Positions 1-8,440 of a stretch of 64,000 nucleotides of DNA are shown piece after piece. The notes beneath the pieces were generated by a model. It searched no databases. It was given only the letters and a program-made list of their open reading frames with translations, and was not told where the DNA came from. Source of the stretch: Amycolatopsis vancoresmycina (GTDB lineage Bacteria > Actinomycetota > Actinomycetes > Mycobacteriales > Pseudonocardiaceae). Numbering within the stretch: the first letter of the stretch is position 1; each line of letters opens with the position of its first letter. Made by a program: the position numbers and the translations under genes. The stretch lies in contig NZ_JNYY01000002.1 in assembly GCF_000716785.1 (NCBI RefSeq), forward strand, positions 372,001 through 436,000, given 5' to 3'.

Positions 1-2
1 AG

Positions 3-944
3 GGCGCCAAGCGCGCCGGCCGTCTCGTGTCGCGTGCGTTGCTGGTGCTCGGCGGCGCGGTGGCCGGCACGGCGGCCGCTTGGCTCGTCTCCGGCGCGGT
101 CGCCTCGGCCGACACCGTCGAGGTCGGCACCGCCTCCGTCACTCCGGTCAGCGACGCCACGGCGGGCAGCCTCGGCGACGTGAACCACGGCACTGCGCAC
201 TTCGCGGGCGACGTGGCCGGCGGGGTCGCCGAGACGGCCTGCCACCAGGACGCGACGACGTGGAGCGAGCCGCCCCGCCCGTGCGACCCCACCGACGCCC
301 GCACCGTCGAGCAGGAAGTCTCCGACCGCGTCAGCGGCTCGGTGGCGGACCTCGCCGACGACGCGGTGCTGAGCCCGGCGCAGCGCACCCTCGGCGCGTT
401 CGAGCACATCGCCCGCAAGCCGGAGGACACCCGCCAGGTCATCGAGGAGACCATCGCTCCCGAGCCGGCCAAGGACTTCGGCCGCCACGTGTGGCAGCTG
501 CTCGACCCGGCGGGCCGGGACACGCTGGTCCCGCTGCCCGGCGGCCTGACGGGTGGCGGTTCGGCCACGGCGCCGGTGACCTCGGGCGCCGGCGAAGCGG
601 CCGGCACGCCCGGCGTCGCCACCGTCGAACTCCCTGCCGCGTTGCAGGACGCGACGCCGGCGGGTCTCCAGCACGACGACGTCACCGGTGCCGCGGAGCA
701 GTTCCGCGACGAGCACCGTGACCTGCCGTCGCCGCTGTCCCCGGCGCAGCTTCCGGTCGCGCCGGCCGTCCCCACCGCCCCGGGTGGCAGCACTGCCCCC
801 GGTGGACACCTCGACGGTTTCAACTTCGGCGTCCCGTCCTGGACGACCGAAGCCGTCGACACCGCCGTCGCGGCGATGACCCGCGCCGGCCTGCGCCACT
901 CGCTGCGCACCCCGGGCGAACAGCCCGGCGTCACTCCTGACTGA
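3..944 (+). CDS. Secreted protein of unknown function, 5' end outside window
   Basis: The reading frame is open to the left edge, and residues GAKRAGRL precede the first in-window GTG (27), so the real start probably lies upstream and supplies the basic n-region of a signal peptide. A hydrophobic core (ALLVLGGAVAGTAAAWLVSG) ends at an ASA-D type cleavage site. The mature part has two cysteines, then a Pro/Gly/Thr-rich low-complexity stretch and no C-terminal membrane segment, so release or wall association outside the cell is expected. I recognise no domain. It is followed, 205 bp downstream on the same strand, by the giant chaplin-like repeat protein, which suggests a role at the cell surface. 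That link rests on position only. Confidence 0.6.
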   Translation, partial: GAKRAGRLVSRALLVLGGAVAGTAAAWLVSGAVASADTVEVGTASVTPVSDATAGSLGDVNHGTAHFAGDVAGGVAETACHQDATTWSEPPRPCDPTDARTVEQEVSDRVSGSVADLADDAVLSPAQRTLGAFEHIARKPEDTRQVIEETIAPEPAKDFGRHVWQLLDPAGRDTLVPLPGGLTGGGSATAPVTSGAGEAAGTPGVATVELPAALQDATPAGLQHDDVTGAAEQFRDEHRDLPSPLSPAQLPVAPAVPTAPGGSTAPGGHLDGFNFGVPSWTTEAVDTAVAAMTRAGLRHSLRTPGEQPGVTPD

Positions 945-1149
945 ACACCTCCTGCCACGGGTCGCTGACCACTTCACGTCCGTCCTTCGCTGACGACGTC
1001 GGGTCCGCGCAACTCCCGTGCACGGCGGTGCGCCTTGGTGCGCCCGCACGAAGTCCTTCCCCCTCTGGTGCGGCTCGGACCCATTCCGAATTCGACGAGC
1101 GCACCCCCACAAGCCCGCAAGGGAACCCGAAATAAAGGAGAAAAACCCC

Positions 1150-4100
1150 ATGCAGACGTGGGCAAAGCGCGGACTCCAGACCGCACTTGTCACGGGTGGG
1201 TTGCTGATGCTGGGTACCGGCATCGCTTCGGCCGACGAGAACGTCAACCCCGACACCCCGGCCTCCCCGCTCGACCTGAACGTCACGGCTCCGATCCAGG
1301 AAGCCAACAACGCGGTCGGCACCCCCTTCGGCCAGCTGGACCTGCCCGCCGGGCAGACGGAGCTGAGCACGAAGCCGGTCACCGGCGCGGCGAACAAGGC
1401 CGCGCAGCAGCTCGACGAAGCCAGCCCGATCAGCCAGAGCACCATCGGCGGTGCCACCAAGGCCGACGGCGCGGGAACCTTCACCCCGAGCCACAACAAC
1501 CTCAAGGGCAACAAGGTCACGGGCGACGTCGTCGTCCCGATCCAGATCGTCGACAACGCGATCGGCGTCGTGGGCGACGCGAACGTGGAGGGCGGCCACC
1601 ACTCGCAGACGTGGTCGCACGACCAGGACGTCAAGACGACCGGCCGCGACTCGAGCATCGCGGGCAACGCCGTGGCCCTCGACTGGGCCCTGCCGGTCCA
1701 GATCGCCGGGAACGGCGGCGGGGTCGCCGGCGGCACCGGCCGCGTGACCGGCGGGTCGGCCAGCCAGAGCACGACCGAGACCGGCGACGTCGCCACCAAC
1801 GGCGACGGCTCGTCCCTCTCCGGCAACGTGCTGGCGGGCCACTTCGCCACCCCGGTGCAGGTGACCGGCAACGCCGCTTCCTACCTGCTCGGCAACGGGC
1901 AGAGCCACGGCTACTCGGCCGACACCGTCGCGGCCTCCGGCGGCACGCTGCTGAGCTCCGGTGACAACGCCTCCGGCTCGGGCAACGTGGTCGGCGCGCC
2001 GATCGCCCTGCCGGTGAAGTTCAACTGCAACTCCGGTGCGGTGTGGGGCTCGCTGTCGAACTCCGACAGCTGCAACACCTCGGCCGACGCCTTGGCCGGC
2101 AGCACCCGCAAGGGCCGCCTCGGCATCCCGACCTACCTCGAGACCAGCGGCGACGACTCGTTCCTCTCCGGCAACGGCGGGGCGGCCGCGCTGTCCCCGA
2201 TCGCGAACGTCGCGGGTGTCGCGGGCTCGTGGATCGGCAACGCCTCGACGGGCATCCCCGGGGCCAGCACGTCCTCCAGCACGGTCGACTCGGGTGGCTT
2301 CGTCAAGACCACCGGTGACGACTCGAGCGGGTCGGGCAACGTCCTGAACCCGTCGATCGCGCTGCCCGTCGAAGCCTTCGGCATCGGCGGCACCTACATC
2401 GGCCAGGCGAACGCCGCGCACGACAACACGACCGACGCCAACGCCGGCAACGGCAGCTACACCAAGGGCAACGGCGCCTTCCTCGGCGGCAACATCGTCA
2501 ACACCCAGGCCGCGGGCGCGCCCGAGGTCTTCGGCATCGGCGGCAGCCACATCGGCAACGCGACCGGCAAGGCGACCGAGGACAAGACGGTCACCGCCGG
2601 GGCGTACGACGGCACGCAGGGCAGCAACTCGTCCGGCTCGGGCAACCTCGTCCAGGTGCCGGCCGGCCTCCCGCTCGAGGTCTTCGGCATCGGCGGCTCG
2701 TTCATCGGCCAGGGCTCCGGCGCGGCCGACGAGACCAAGGTCGTCTCCGGCGGCGGCGGTGGCAGCACCGTCGACGACGGCGGCTTCCTGAGCTCCAACC
2801 TGGGCACGGTCCCGGCGTCGATCCCGGTGCAGGCCGCCAACATCGGTGGCGCCCTCATCGGCCAGGGCCACGGCAAGGGCTCGACCGACACGACGTCCAA
2901 CGCGGGCGGCCCCGTCAAGGCCCACGGTCCCGGCGGGGCCGGCGCGGGCAACATCATCGAGGCCCCGGTCGCGCTGCCGCTGCAGGCGATGGGTGTCGGC
3001 GGTGCCGTCGGCGGCATCGGCACCGGTGAGAACGACAACATCACCGACGCGACGGCGGGCGGCGACGCCGTGACCGACGGCCGGTTCGGTGCGCTGACCG
3101 GCAACATCGTGAAGGCCCCGATCGCGGGCGCCGGCTCGGTCTTCGGCGACGGGCTCGCCGGTGGCGCGCTCGGCACCGGGGTGGGCACCAACGACGTCTC
3201 GTCGATCGCGGGCGGCGACGCCACCACCAGCGGTGACTTCGGCAGCGTGGCCGGCAACATCGTCGGCGTGGACGCGCTGCCGGTGGCGCAGGTCTTCGGG
3301 GACGCCGCCAGTGTGGCGGGCGTCGCCAAGGGCGCCGGCATCAACATGACCGACGTGACGAACTCGGGCAACGACACCACCTCCGGTGTCGAGGGCGCGA
3401 TCTCCGGCAACATCCTCGACCTGCCGGTGACCGCGATCGCGCAGCTGTTCGGCGACGCGGTGACCGTGGGCGGCGTCGCGAACGCCGTCGGCGAGAACAC
3501 GCTGACCACGCAGAACGGCGGGACGTCCGTCACCAAGGGCGACGAGTCCGCGCTGTCGGGCCTCGACCTGTACCACGCGTTCGCGCTGCCGGTGCAGATC
3601 TACGGGGTGCCCCTCGAGCTGCTCGGGGTCGCGACCGCGTACGCGACCAACGCGACGAGCATCGACGACGAGGCCGTGGACACCCTCGCGTTCCCGGAGG
3701 CGGGCTCGGAGCTGGCGGCCGACGAGCTGCCGTCGCTGGCCGCGGTTCGCAGCAGCCTGGCCCACCGCGACGTGCCGTCGGTGGACGGGCTGACCGGCGC
3801 CCTGCCGATCACCAAGCTGCTCGGTGGACTGCCGTCGTTCGACGGGCTGACCAGCGCGCTGCCGGTCGCCGGGCTGCCCACCCCGAAGCTGCCGGTCGCC
3901 GGCGTGTCCGCCAGCGGGCTCCCGCCGGTCAGCGTTCCGGAGAGCAAGCGCGCCGACGTGCCGTCGGTGGGCAACCTGGCCGGGGCCACGAAGCTGGTGC
4001 AGCTGCCGGCCGCGGGCGTCCCGTCGCTGCCGAAGCCGGCGCTGCCGACCGAGTCGGCGCTGTCCACCGTGGCCGGGCTGGCCGCGGTGGGTGAGACCGT

Positions 4101-4554
4101 GCCGGGTCAGGGCCACACCGAGCGGGCGGACCGTCAGGTCGCGGGGCTGCCCGTCGTCAGTGGGCTGCTGCCGGCCGCCGGTCTGCCGGCCCTGCCCGCC
4201 GTGGGTGGCCTGCTGCCGACCGGTGGCCTGCCCGCCGTGGGTGGTCTCCTGCCGACCGCCGGCCTGCCCGCCGTGGGTGGGCTGCTGCCGGCGCACACCC
4301 AGCGTGCGGACCTGCCGACCCCGGCCCTCCCGGCCGCCGGTCTGCCGGCGCTGCCCGCCCTGGGTGGCGTCCTGCCGACCCACACCCAGCGTGCGGACCT
4401 GCCCGCCACCCCGGCCCTGCCGGCCGTCCCGGCCCAGCTGCCGGTGAACGCCAAGCTGCCGGTGCTGGACAGCACCCCGCAGGTGCCGGCGATGTCGGGC
4501 CTGGACTCCACCGGCTTCCTCGCGAAGCTGCTGGGCCTGGTGAAGCGCAAGTAG
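1150..4554 (+). CDS. Giant secreted protein with about 14 chaplin-like repeats and an LP-rich C-terminal repeat region
   Basis: ATG 1150 follows a GGAG at 1137-1140 and begins a classic signal peptide (MQTWAKRGLQTALVTGGLL, cleavage near ASA-DE). The 1134-residue product has, from about residue 119 to 830, some 14 units of about 50 residues built as SGN(V/I)-x3-P-x2-(L)P(V/L)-x2-FG-x4-(V/I)G, separated by Thr/Asp/Gly-rich linkers. This spacing follows the chaplin (DUF320) core of Streptomyces, known to form amyloid-like surface layers, but nearly all units lack the chaplin cysteines; one unit has FNCNSG. Residues about 857-1110 are LP-rich repeats (LPAVGGLLP, HTQRADLP). No LPXTG sorting signal or terminal membrane helix is present. 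The surface role is inferred from the repeats. A strong hairpin follows the stop. Confidence 0.8.
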   Translation: MQTWAKRGLQTALVTGGLLMLGTGIASADENVNPDTPASPLDLNVTAPIQEANNAVGTPFGQLDLPAGQTELSTKPVTGAANKAAQQLDEASPISQSTIGGATKADGAGTFTPSHNNLKGNKVTGDVVVPIQIVDNAIGVVGDANVEGGHHSQTWSHDQDVKTTGRDSSIAGNAVALDWALPVQIAGNGGGVAGGTGRVTGGSASQSTTETGDVATNGDGSSLSGNVLAGHFATPVQVTGNAASYLLGNGQSHGYSADTVAASGGTLLSSGDNASGSGNVVGAPIALPVKFNCNSGAVWGSLSNSDSCNTSADALAGSTRKGRLGIPTYLETSGDDSFLSGNGGAAALSPIANVAGVAGSWIGNASTGIPGASTSSSTVDSGGFVKTTGDDSSGSGNVLNPSIALPVEAFGIGGTYIGQANAAHDNTTDANAGNGSYTKGNGAFLGGNIVNTQAAGAPEVFGIGGSHIGNATGKATEDKTVTAGAYDGTQGSNSSGSGNLVQVPAGLPLEVFGIGGSFIGQGSGAADETKVVSGGGGGSTVDDGGFLSSNLGTVPASIPVQAANIGGALIGQGHGKGSTDTTSNAGGPVKAHGPGGAGAGNIIEAPVALPLQAMGVGGAVGGIGTGENDNITDATAGGDAVTDGRFGALTGNIVKAPIAGAGSVFGDGLAGGALGTGVGTNDVSSIAGGDATTSGDFGSVAGNIVGVDALPVAQVFGDAASVAGVAKGAGINMTDVTNSGNDTTSGVEGAISGNILDLPVTAIAQLFGDAVTVGGVANAVGENTLTTQNGGTSVTKGDESALSGLDLYHAFALPVQIYGVPLELLGVATAYATNATSIDDEAVDTLAFPEAGSELAADELPSLAAVRSSLAHRDVPSVDGLTGALPITKLLGGLPSFDGLTSALPVAGLPTPKLPVAGVSASGLPPVSVPESKRADVPSVGNLAGATKLVQLPAAGVPSLPKPALPTESALSTVAGLAAVGETVPGQGHTERADRQVAGLPVVSGLLPAAGLPALPAVGGLLPTGGLPAVGGLLPTAGLPAVGGLLPAHTQRADLPTPALPAAGLPALPALGGVLPTHTQRADLPATPALPAVPAQLPVNAKLPVLDSTPQVPAMSGLDSTGFLAKLLGLVKRK

Positions 4555-4562
4555 TGCGGTAA

Positions 4563-4592
4563 GGCCGGCGGGTTCCCCGGAACCCGCCGGCC
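4563..4592 (+). terminator. Terminator hairpin after the chaplin-like gene
   Basis: Perfect 14-nt arms (GGCCGGCGGGTTCC and its complement) begin 8 bp after the stop codon. There is no T-tract, as is usual for high-GC actinobacterial terminators. Confidence 0.7.
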
Positions 4593-4729
4593 CCACGAAC
4601 CCCGCTGTCACGGCGGCCGGCGCTCCACCGCGCCGCGAGGGCGACCTCGCACGGAGCGCTCCGGCGACGCGACCGCGGATGCGGGTCTCCCCCGCGAGCA
4701 CCGAATAGCTCTCCTTCCCTGGAGACGAA

Positions 4730-4761
4730 GAGCCCCAGGAGCCAACCGGCTCCTGGGGCTC
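4730..4761 (-). terminator. Terminator hairpin of the dioxygenase gene
   Basis: Perfect 14-bp arms (GAGCCCCAGGAGCC) around the loop AACC lie just beyond the stop codon of the minus-strand dioxygenase. A moderately T-rich run follows in the minus direction. The 137 bp between this hairpin and the previous one hold nothing I recognise. Confidence 0.7.
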
Positions 4762-4779
4762 GCTCGCGTTCGCGGGAGG

Positions 4780-5550
4780 TCAGGAGAACTGGAGGGAGCG
4801 CTTCGCCAGGCCGTGCCAGAAGCCGTCGATCACCGTCCGGCCGGATCCCTCGTCCGAAGTGGCGCCGAGGGAGACGAACAGCGGTGCGAAGTGCTCGATC
4901 CGCGGGTGCGCGAGCGTGGCCGCCGGTGCCTTGTGCCGGAAGTCGAGCAGCGTGTCGACGTCGCCGCTGCTCAGGACCTCGTCGCCCCAGTGGTCGAACT
5001 CGGCCGACCACGCCGGCGGCGTCCCGTCGGTGGAACGGGCCATGCCGCTGAGGTTGTGGGTGAAGAAGCCGCTGCCGATGATCAGCACGCCTTCGTCGCG
5101 CAGCGGTGCGAGCTTGCGGCCGAGGTCGAACAGCTCCCGCGGGTCGAGCGAGGGCATCGAGACCTGCAGCACCGGGATGTCGGCGTCCGGGTACATCTCG
5201 ACGAGCGGCACGTAGGCGCCGTGGTCGAGGCCGCGCTCCGGCGCGTCGTGCACCGGCGTCTCGGTCGAGCGGAGCAGCTTCCGGACCTTCGCCGCCAGTT
5301 CCGGTGCGCCGGGAGCCGCGTACTTCACCTGGTAGTAGCGGTCCGGGAAGCCCCAGAAGTCGTACACGAGCGGCACGGTCGTCGTCGCCCCGAGGGTCAG
5401 CGGCGCCTCCTCCCAGTGCGCCGAGACGACCAGGATCGCGCGGGGCTTCGGCAGGTCGGCCGACCAGCCGGCGAGCTGGCGGGTCCAGGTGGCGTCGTCG
5501 GCGAGCGGCGGGGCGCCGTGGCTGAGGTAGAGAACCGGGGTGCGGGTCAT
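4780..5550 (-). CDS. Class III extradiol ring-cleavage dioxygenase, DODA/YgiD type
   Basis: The 256-residue product begins MTRTPVLYLSHGAPP and contains the LigB-superfamily motifs SHGAPP, SAHWE and GLDHGAYVPL, whose His and Glu residues bind the non-haem Fe(II) or Zn(II). The family opens catechol-type rings such as 4,5-DOPA; the true substrate cannot be read from sequence. ATG 5550 is preferred because a GGAG lies 5-8 nt upstream; an upstream TTG in frame has no ribosome site. It lies 67 bp downstream of a small winged-helix regulator on the same strand, so the two may be co-transcribed, although a short inverted repeat in the gap could provide a separate promoter or operator. Confidence 0.85.
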   Translation of the reverse strand: MTRTPVLYLSHGAPPLADDATWTRQLAGWSADLPKPRAILVVSAHWEEAPLTLGATTTVPLVYDFWGFPDRYYQVKYAAPGAPELAAKVRKLLRSTETPVHDAPERGLDHGAYVPLVEMYPDADIPVLQVSMPSLDPRELFDLGRKLAPLRDEGVLIIGSGFFTHNLSGMARSTDGTPPAWSAEFDHWGDEVLSSGDVDTLLDFRHKAPAATLAHPRIEHFAPLFVSLGATSDEGSGRTVIDGFWHGLAKRSLQFS

Positions 5551-5565
5551 CGGTCGCTCCAGTGA

Positions 5566-5577
5566 TTGAAAGTTCAA
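5566..5577. promoter_or_regulatory. Short inverted repeat upstream of the dioxygenase
   Basis: TTGAA-AG-TTCAA lies 16 bp upstream of the dioxygenase ATG, in the gap after the winged-helix gene. Arm length is only 5 bp, so the operator role is tentative. Confidence 0.35.
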
Positions 5578-5617
5578 CTACTAGAGTACCTGACGCCTGG
5601 CGGTCGCGGGATATTCC

Positions 5618-6010
5618 TCAGGCGGCTTCGAGGTTCGCGGCGCAGCGCTCCAGTGTGCGGATCGTGGTGCGGTAGTCGTCGTCGCTGATGCCTTCGGTGC
5701 TCTTCGTGCGGAACGCCTTGACCCGGTCTTCGACGCGGGCGTGCGCTTCGCGGCCTTCGCCGGTCAAGGTGCCGTCTTCGGCGACCCAGCCGCGGGCACG
5801 CAGGTCGGCCAGCTTCGGTGCCATCGAGCCTTCGGCGGTGACGAACGGGGTCATCGCCGCGTCGATCTCCTCCGGCGTGCGGGCGCCGAGGGCGATCGTG
5901 TTGAGTACCTGCCAGTGCCGGCGGGTCAGCGATTCCGCCTCGAGCGCGTGGGCCATGGAGGATTCGAGGAGCTCGTGGAGGTGGCGGAGCCACCAGCCGA
6001 GGGGTTTCAC
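5618..6010 (-). CDS. Small winged-helix (MarR-like) protein
   Basis: The 130-residue protein starts at GTG 6010 with an AGGAG 5 nt upstream. The stretch LTRRHWQVLNTIALGARTPE, then MAPKLADLRARGWV and GTLTGEGREAHARV, reads as the helix-turn-helix and wing of a MarR/DUF-type regulator (test, decision helix, wing, TEGR). It is divergent from a full MarR gene at 6077, with a perfect palindrome between the two starts, and sits upstream of the dioxygenase. A cytoplasmic DNA-binding role is likely; effector and targets are unknown. The preceding in-frame residues reaching beyond 6010 come from the complementary strand of the neighbouring gene and are not part of this protein. Confidence 0.7.
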   Translation of the reverse strand: MKPLGWWLRHLHELLESSMAHALEAESLTRRHWQVLNTIALGARTPEEIDAAMTPFVTAEGSMAPKLADLRARGWVAEDGTLTGEGREAHARVEDRVKAFRTKSTEGISDDDYRTTIRTLERCAANLEAA

Positions 6011-6034
6011 GGGTACTCCTGGATGTCGATGAAC

Positions 6035-6060
6035 AACTACATGTAAAAGTACATGTAGTT
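6035..6060. promoter_or_regulatory. Perfect 26-bp MarR operator between two divergent regulators
   Basis: AACTACATGTA-AAAG-TACATGTAGTT is an exact 11-bp inverted repeat with a 4-bp spacer. Each arm contains the self-complementary core ACATGT, so one dimer could occupy each half. It lies 17 bp before the marR ATG and 25 bp before the minus-strand GTG, well placed to control both directions. It is an AT-rich island in GC-rich surroundings. Confidence 0.8.
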
Positions 6061-6076
6061 CGGAGGTGAAGCAACC

Positions 6077-6529
6077 ATGACGGACGCGGTGGCCGACGTC
6101 GAGCGCGCCATGATCGCGATCCGCCGCAGCCAGCAGCGGCGAGCCCTCAGCCGGATCGCCAAGGCGAGAGGCCGCGGCGCGCACGACCCGGTGTACGAGC
6201 TGCTCGACGTCGTCGAGGAGCTCACCGAACGCGGCGAGGCCGGCACGGTGACGGCGTTGAGCGCGGCGATGGGCGTCGACCAGCCGCGCGCCAGCCGGCT
6301 CGTGGCGCGCGCGGTCGAGCAGGGGCTGCTCCGCCGAGAGGCCGACCAGCGCGACGGACGGCGTGCGGTGCTCGTGCCGACCGAAGCCGGTCAGGCGCAC
6401 CTCGACGAGATGCACGCCTTCCGCCGCGGGGTCTTCGCGGAGGTGATGGCGGACTGGGCGGACGAGGACCGCGAGACGTTCGGCCGGCTCCTCACCGCGT
6501 TCGTCCGCGGGTACAGCGCTCTCGGTTAG
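6077..6529 (+). CDS. MarR family transcriptional regulator
   Basis: The 150-residue protein has the MarR winged-helix core: GTVTALSAAMGVDQPRASRL as helix-turn-helix, then READQRDGRRAVLVPTEAGQ as the wing with its DxRDGR signature, flanked by dimerisation helices. ATG 6077 follows GGAGGTGA at 6061-6068. The perfect operator directly upstream indicates autoregulation together with the divergent gene. Its stop codon shares TTAG (6526-6529) with the stop of convergent dnaB. The dioxygenase on the opposite strand is a reasonable target (inference). Confidence 0.88.
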   Translation: MTDAVADVERAMIAIRRSQQRRALSRIAKARGRGAHDPVYELLDVVEELTERGEAGTVTALSAAMGVDQPRASRLVARAVEQGLLRREADQRDGRRAVLVPTEAGQAHLDEMHAFRRGVFAEVMADWADEDRETFGRLLTAFVRGYSALG

Positions 6530-7938
6530 TCGTGGGAGAGGTCGACGAACCGGCTGTAGTGCAGCTGGTGCGCGACGGTGATCGTCGCCGTCGGCCCGGC
6601 GCGGTGCTTCGCGATGATCAGGTCCGCCTCGCCCGCACGCGGGTCGTCGCGCTCCCAGGCGTCGGGGCGGTTGACCAGGATGACGAGGTCGGCGTCCTGC
6701 TCCAGGGAGCCGGACTCACGCAGGTCGGACAGCATCGGGCGCTTGTCCGTGCGCTGCTCCGGACCACGGTTCAGCTGGCTGATCGCGATCACCGGGACCT
6801 CGATCTCCTTAGCCAGCAGCTTCATCTGCCGGGAGAACTCCGAGACCTCCTGCTGCCGCGACTCGACGCGCTTGCCGGACGTCATCAGCTGGAGGTAGTC
6901 GAGGACGACCAGCTTGAGGTCGTTGCGCTGCTTCAGCCGCCGGGCCTTCGCGCGGATCTCCATCATCGTCATGTTCGGCGAGTCGTCGACGAACAGCGGC
7001 GCCTCGGACACCTCGCTCATCCGGCGGGCCAGCCGCGTCCAGTCGTCGTCGGACATCTTGCCGCCGCGCATGTCGGCGAGGCGGATCTTGGCCTCGGCCG
7101 AGAGCATGCGCATGACGATCTCGGTGCGGCTCATTTCCAGCGAGAAGATGACGCTGGTCATGCCGTGCCGGATCGACGCCGAGCGCGCGAAGTCCAGGCC
7201 CAGTGTCGACTTGCCGACACCGGGCCGGGCGGCGACGATGATCATCTGACCCGGGTGCAGGCCGTTGGTCAGCTCGTCGAAGTCGGTGAAGCCGGTCGGG
7301 ATGCCCTGGGACTGGCCGCCGCGCGAGGCGATCGCGTCGATCTCGTCCATCGTCGGCTGCAGCAGCTCTTCCAGCGCGACGTAGTCCTCGCTGGTCCGCC
7401 GCTCGGTGACGTCGTAGATCGCGGCCTGCGCGCGGTCGACCACCTCGTCGATGTTGGCGCCGTCGGCCGCGGCCGCGCCGTAGCCGTACTGCACGATCCG
7501 GGTGCCCGCCTCGACCAGCCGGCGCAGCACCGCCTTCTCCGAGACGATCTCCGCGTAGTAGCCCGCGTTCGCCGCGGTCGGCACGGTCGCGATCAGCGTG
7601 TGCAGGTAGGGCGCGCCGCCGACGCGGCCCAGTTCGCCGCGCCGCTCCAGCTCCGCCGACACCGTGATCGGGTCGGCTGGCTCGCCGCGGCCGTAGAGGT
7701 CGAGGATGCAGTCGTAGATCGCCTGGTGCGCGGGCCGGTAGAAGTCGTCGGGGCCGAGCGCCTCGATGACGTCGGCGACCGCGTCCTTGGACAGCAGCAT
7801 GCCGCCGAGCACCGACTGCTCGGCCGCGATGTCCTGCGGCGGCTGGCGGTCGAAGCCGCCGCCTCCCCCAGGGCCGGGGTCGCTCGGACCCGGGTCGGAC
7901 TCCGCGTATATCGGACTGCGGTCGTCGGTCAGCGCCAC
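6526..7938 (-). CDS. dnaB: Replicative DNA helicase DnaB
   Basis: This is the hexameric 5'-3' fork helicase. The N-terminal domain (PQDIAAEQSVLGGMLLSKDA) is followed by the linker and the RecA-like domain with Walker A ARPGVGKST, EMSR, Walker B LVVLDYLQLM and the SQLNRGPEQR / SDLRESGSLEQDAD motifs. About 470 residues, normal for the family, with no intein. A GAGGAGG lies 11 nt before GTG 7938 (VALTDDRSP), whereas GTG 7950 touches that same site with no spacing; I therefore prefer 7938, but 7950 is possible. It is the first replication gene of the conserved block. A cluster of DnaA-box-like sites lies in its 0.5-kb upstream region. Confidence 0.97.
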   Translation of the reverse strand: MALTDDRSPIYAESDPGPSDPGPGGGGGFDRQPPQDIAAEQSVLGGMLLSKDAVADVIEALGPDDFYRPAHQAIYDCILDLYGRGEPADPITVSAELERRGELGRVGGAPYLHTLIATVPTAANAGYYAEIVSEKAVLRRLVEAGTRIVQYGYGAAAADGANIDEVVDRAQAAIYDVTERRTSEDYVALEELLQPTMDEIDAIASRGGQSQGIPTGFTDFDELTNGLHPGQMIIVAARPGVGKSTLGLDFARSASIRHGMTSVIFSLEMSRTEIVMRMLSAEAKIRLADMRGGKMSDDDWTRLARRMSEVSEAPLFVDDSPNMTMMEIRAKARRLKQRNDLKLVVLDYLQLMTSGKRVESRQQEVSEFSRQMKLLAKEIEVPVIAISQLNRGPEQRTDKRPMLSDLRESGSLEQDADLVILVNRPDAWERDDPRAGEADLIIAKHRAGPTATITVAHQLHYSRFVDLSHD

Positions 7939-8167
7939 CGCCCCGGACACCTCCTCATTCGTCGAACACCCGTTCGAGTATGCCGGATCTTCGCTCTCGA
8001 AGCACGCGGCTGGAGCCCGTGCTTTCGTCCCCCGGACCCGCCCCCGATGATCGGGGACGACCTCGGTCAGCTGTCGCAGACACGCGGAGCGCCACCGTGA
8101 GTACAGGCCCGAGCGGGCACGCTAGATCCCCCGGAAGGCCGATGGCAATTTGGGGTGGGGACCCTTC

Positions 8168-8391
8168 TGTGGACAACCTGGGGATGAATGGGGGTAACCA
8201 GTCACAGGTGCCGCGAGAGCTGTGGACAAGTTGGGGACAAGCGTGATCGGCTTTGGTGAAAGTGCAGGTCAAAGGCTGTGGACATGGTGTGGAGAACTCG
8301 CCGAAAACTCGTCCGGCGTGTCGCGTGAAGTCCGTTCTTCGGCGTGTCGTGGACCAGCTCGAACCCATTGGGCGATGCGGCCTGTGGATGA
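8168..8391. promoter_or_regulatory. Cluster of DnaA-box-like sites in the gene-free stretch upstream of dnaB
   Basis: The 502 bp from 7939 to 8440 carry no convincing gene. Two copies of TGTGGACAA (8168-8176, 8221-8229), the complement of the actinobacterial DnaA box TTGTCCACA, lie here. Near matches, all in the same orientation, are TGGGGACAA (8232-8240), TGTGGACAT (8277-8285), TGTGGAGAA (8288-8296) and TGTGGATGA (8383-8391). The cluster faces the dnaB promoter side. It may bind DnaA for regulation or titration; there is no dnaA or dnaN beside it and no AT-rich unwinding region, so I do not call it oriC. Confidence 0.6.
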
Positions 8392-8440
8392 ATATCACGG
8401 AGAGTGGAGGGGTGACCCGGAGGGCTGAACGGCCCGCGCG

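Noticed and set aside
4150..4430. DNA tandem repeat at the end of the chaplin-like gene
   Set aside because: It codes for LP-rich protein repeats and is explained by the protein; not a separate genomic repeat element.
931..4701. A 1256-codon open frame on the minus strand opposite the chaplin-like gene
   Set aside because: It mirrors a GC-rich repeat gene, is Arg/Gly/Gln-rich without any domain, has no ribosome site, and the plus-strand product has a signal peptide and regular repeats.
8168..8391. oriC
   Set aside because: DnaA-box-like sites are present but dnaA, dnaN and an AT-rich unwinding element are not. I kept only the box cluster.
7955..8398. Minus-strand 147-codon frame between dnaB and the EspG gene
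   Set aside because: No ribosome site, no domain, and it covers the DnaA-box cluster.
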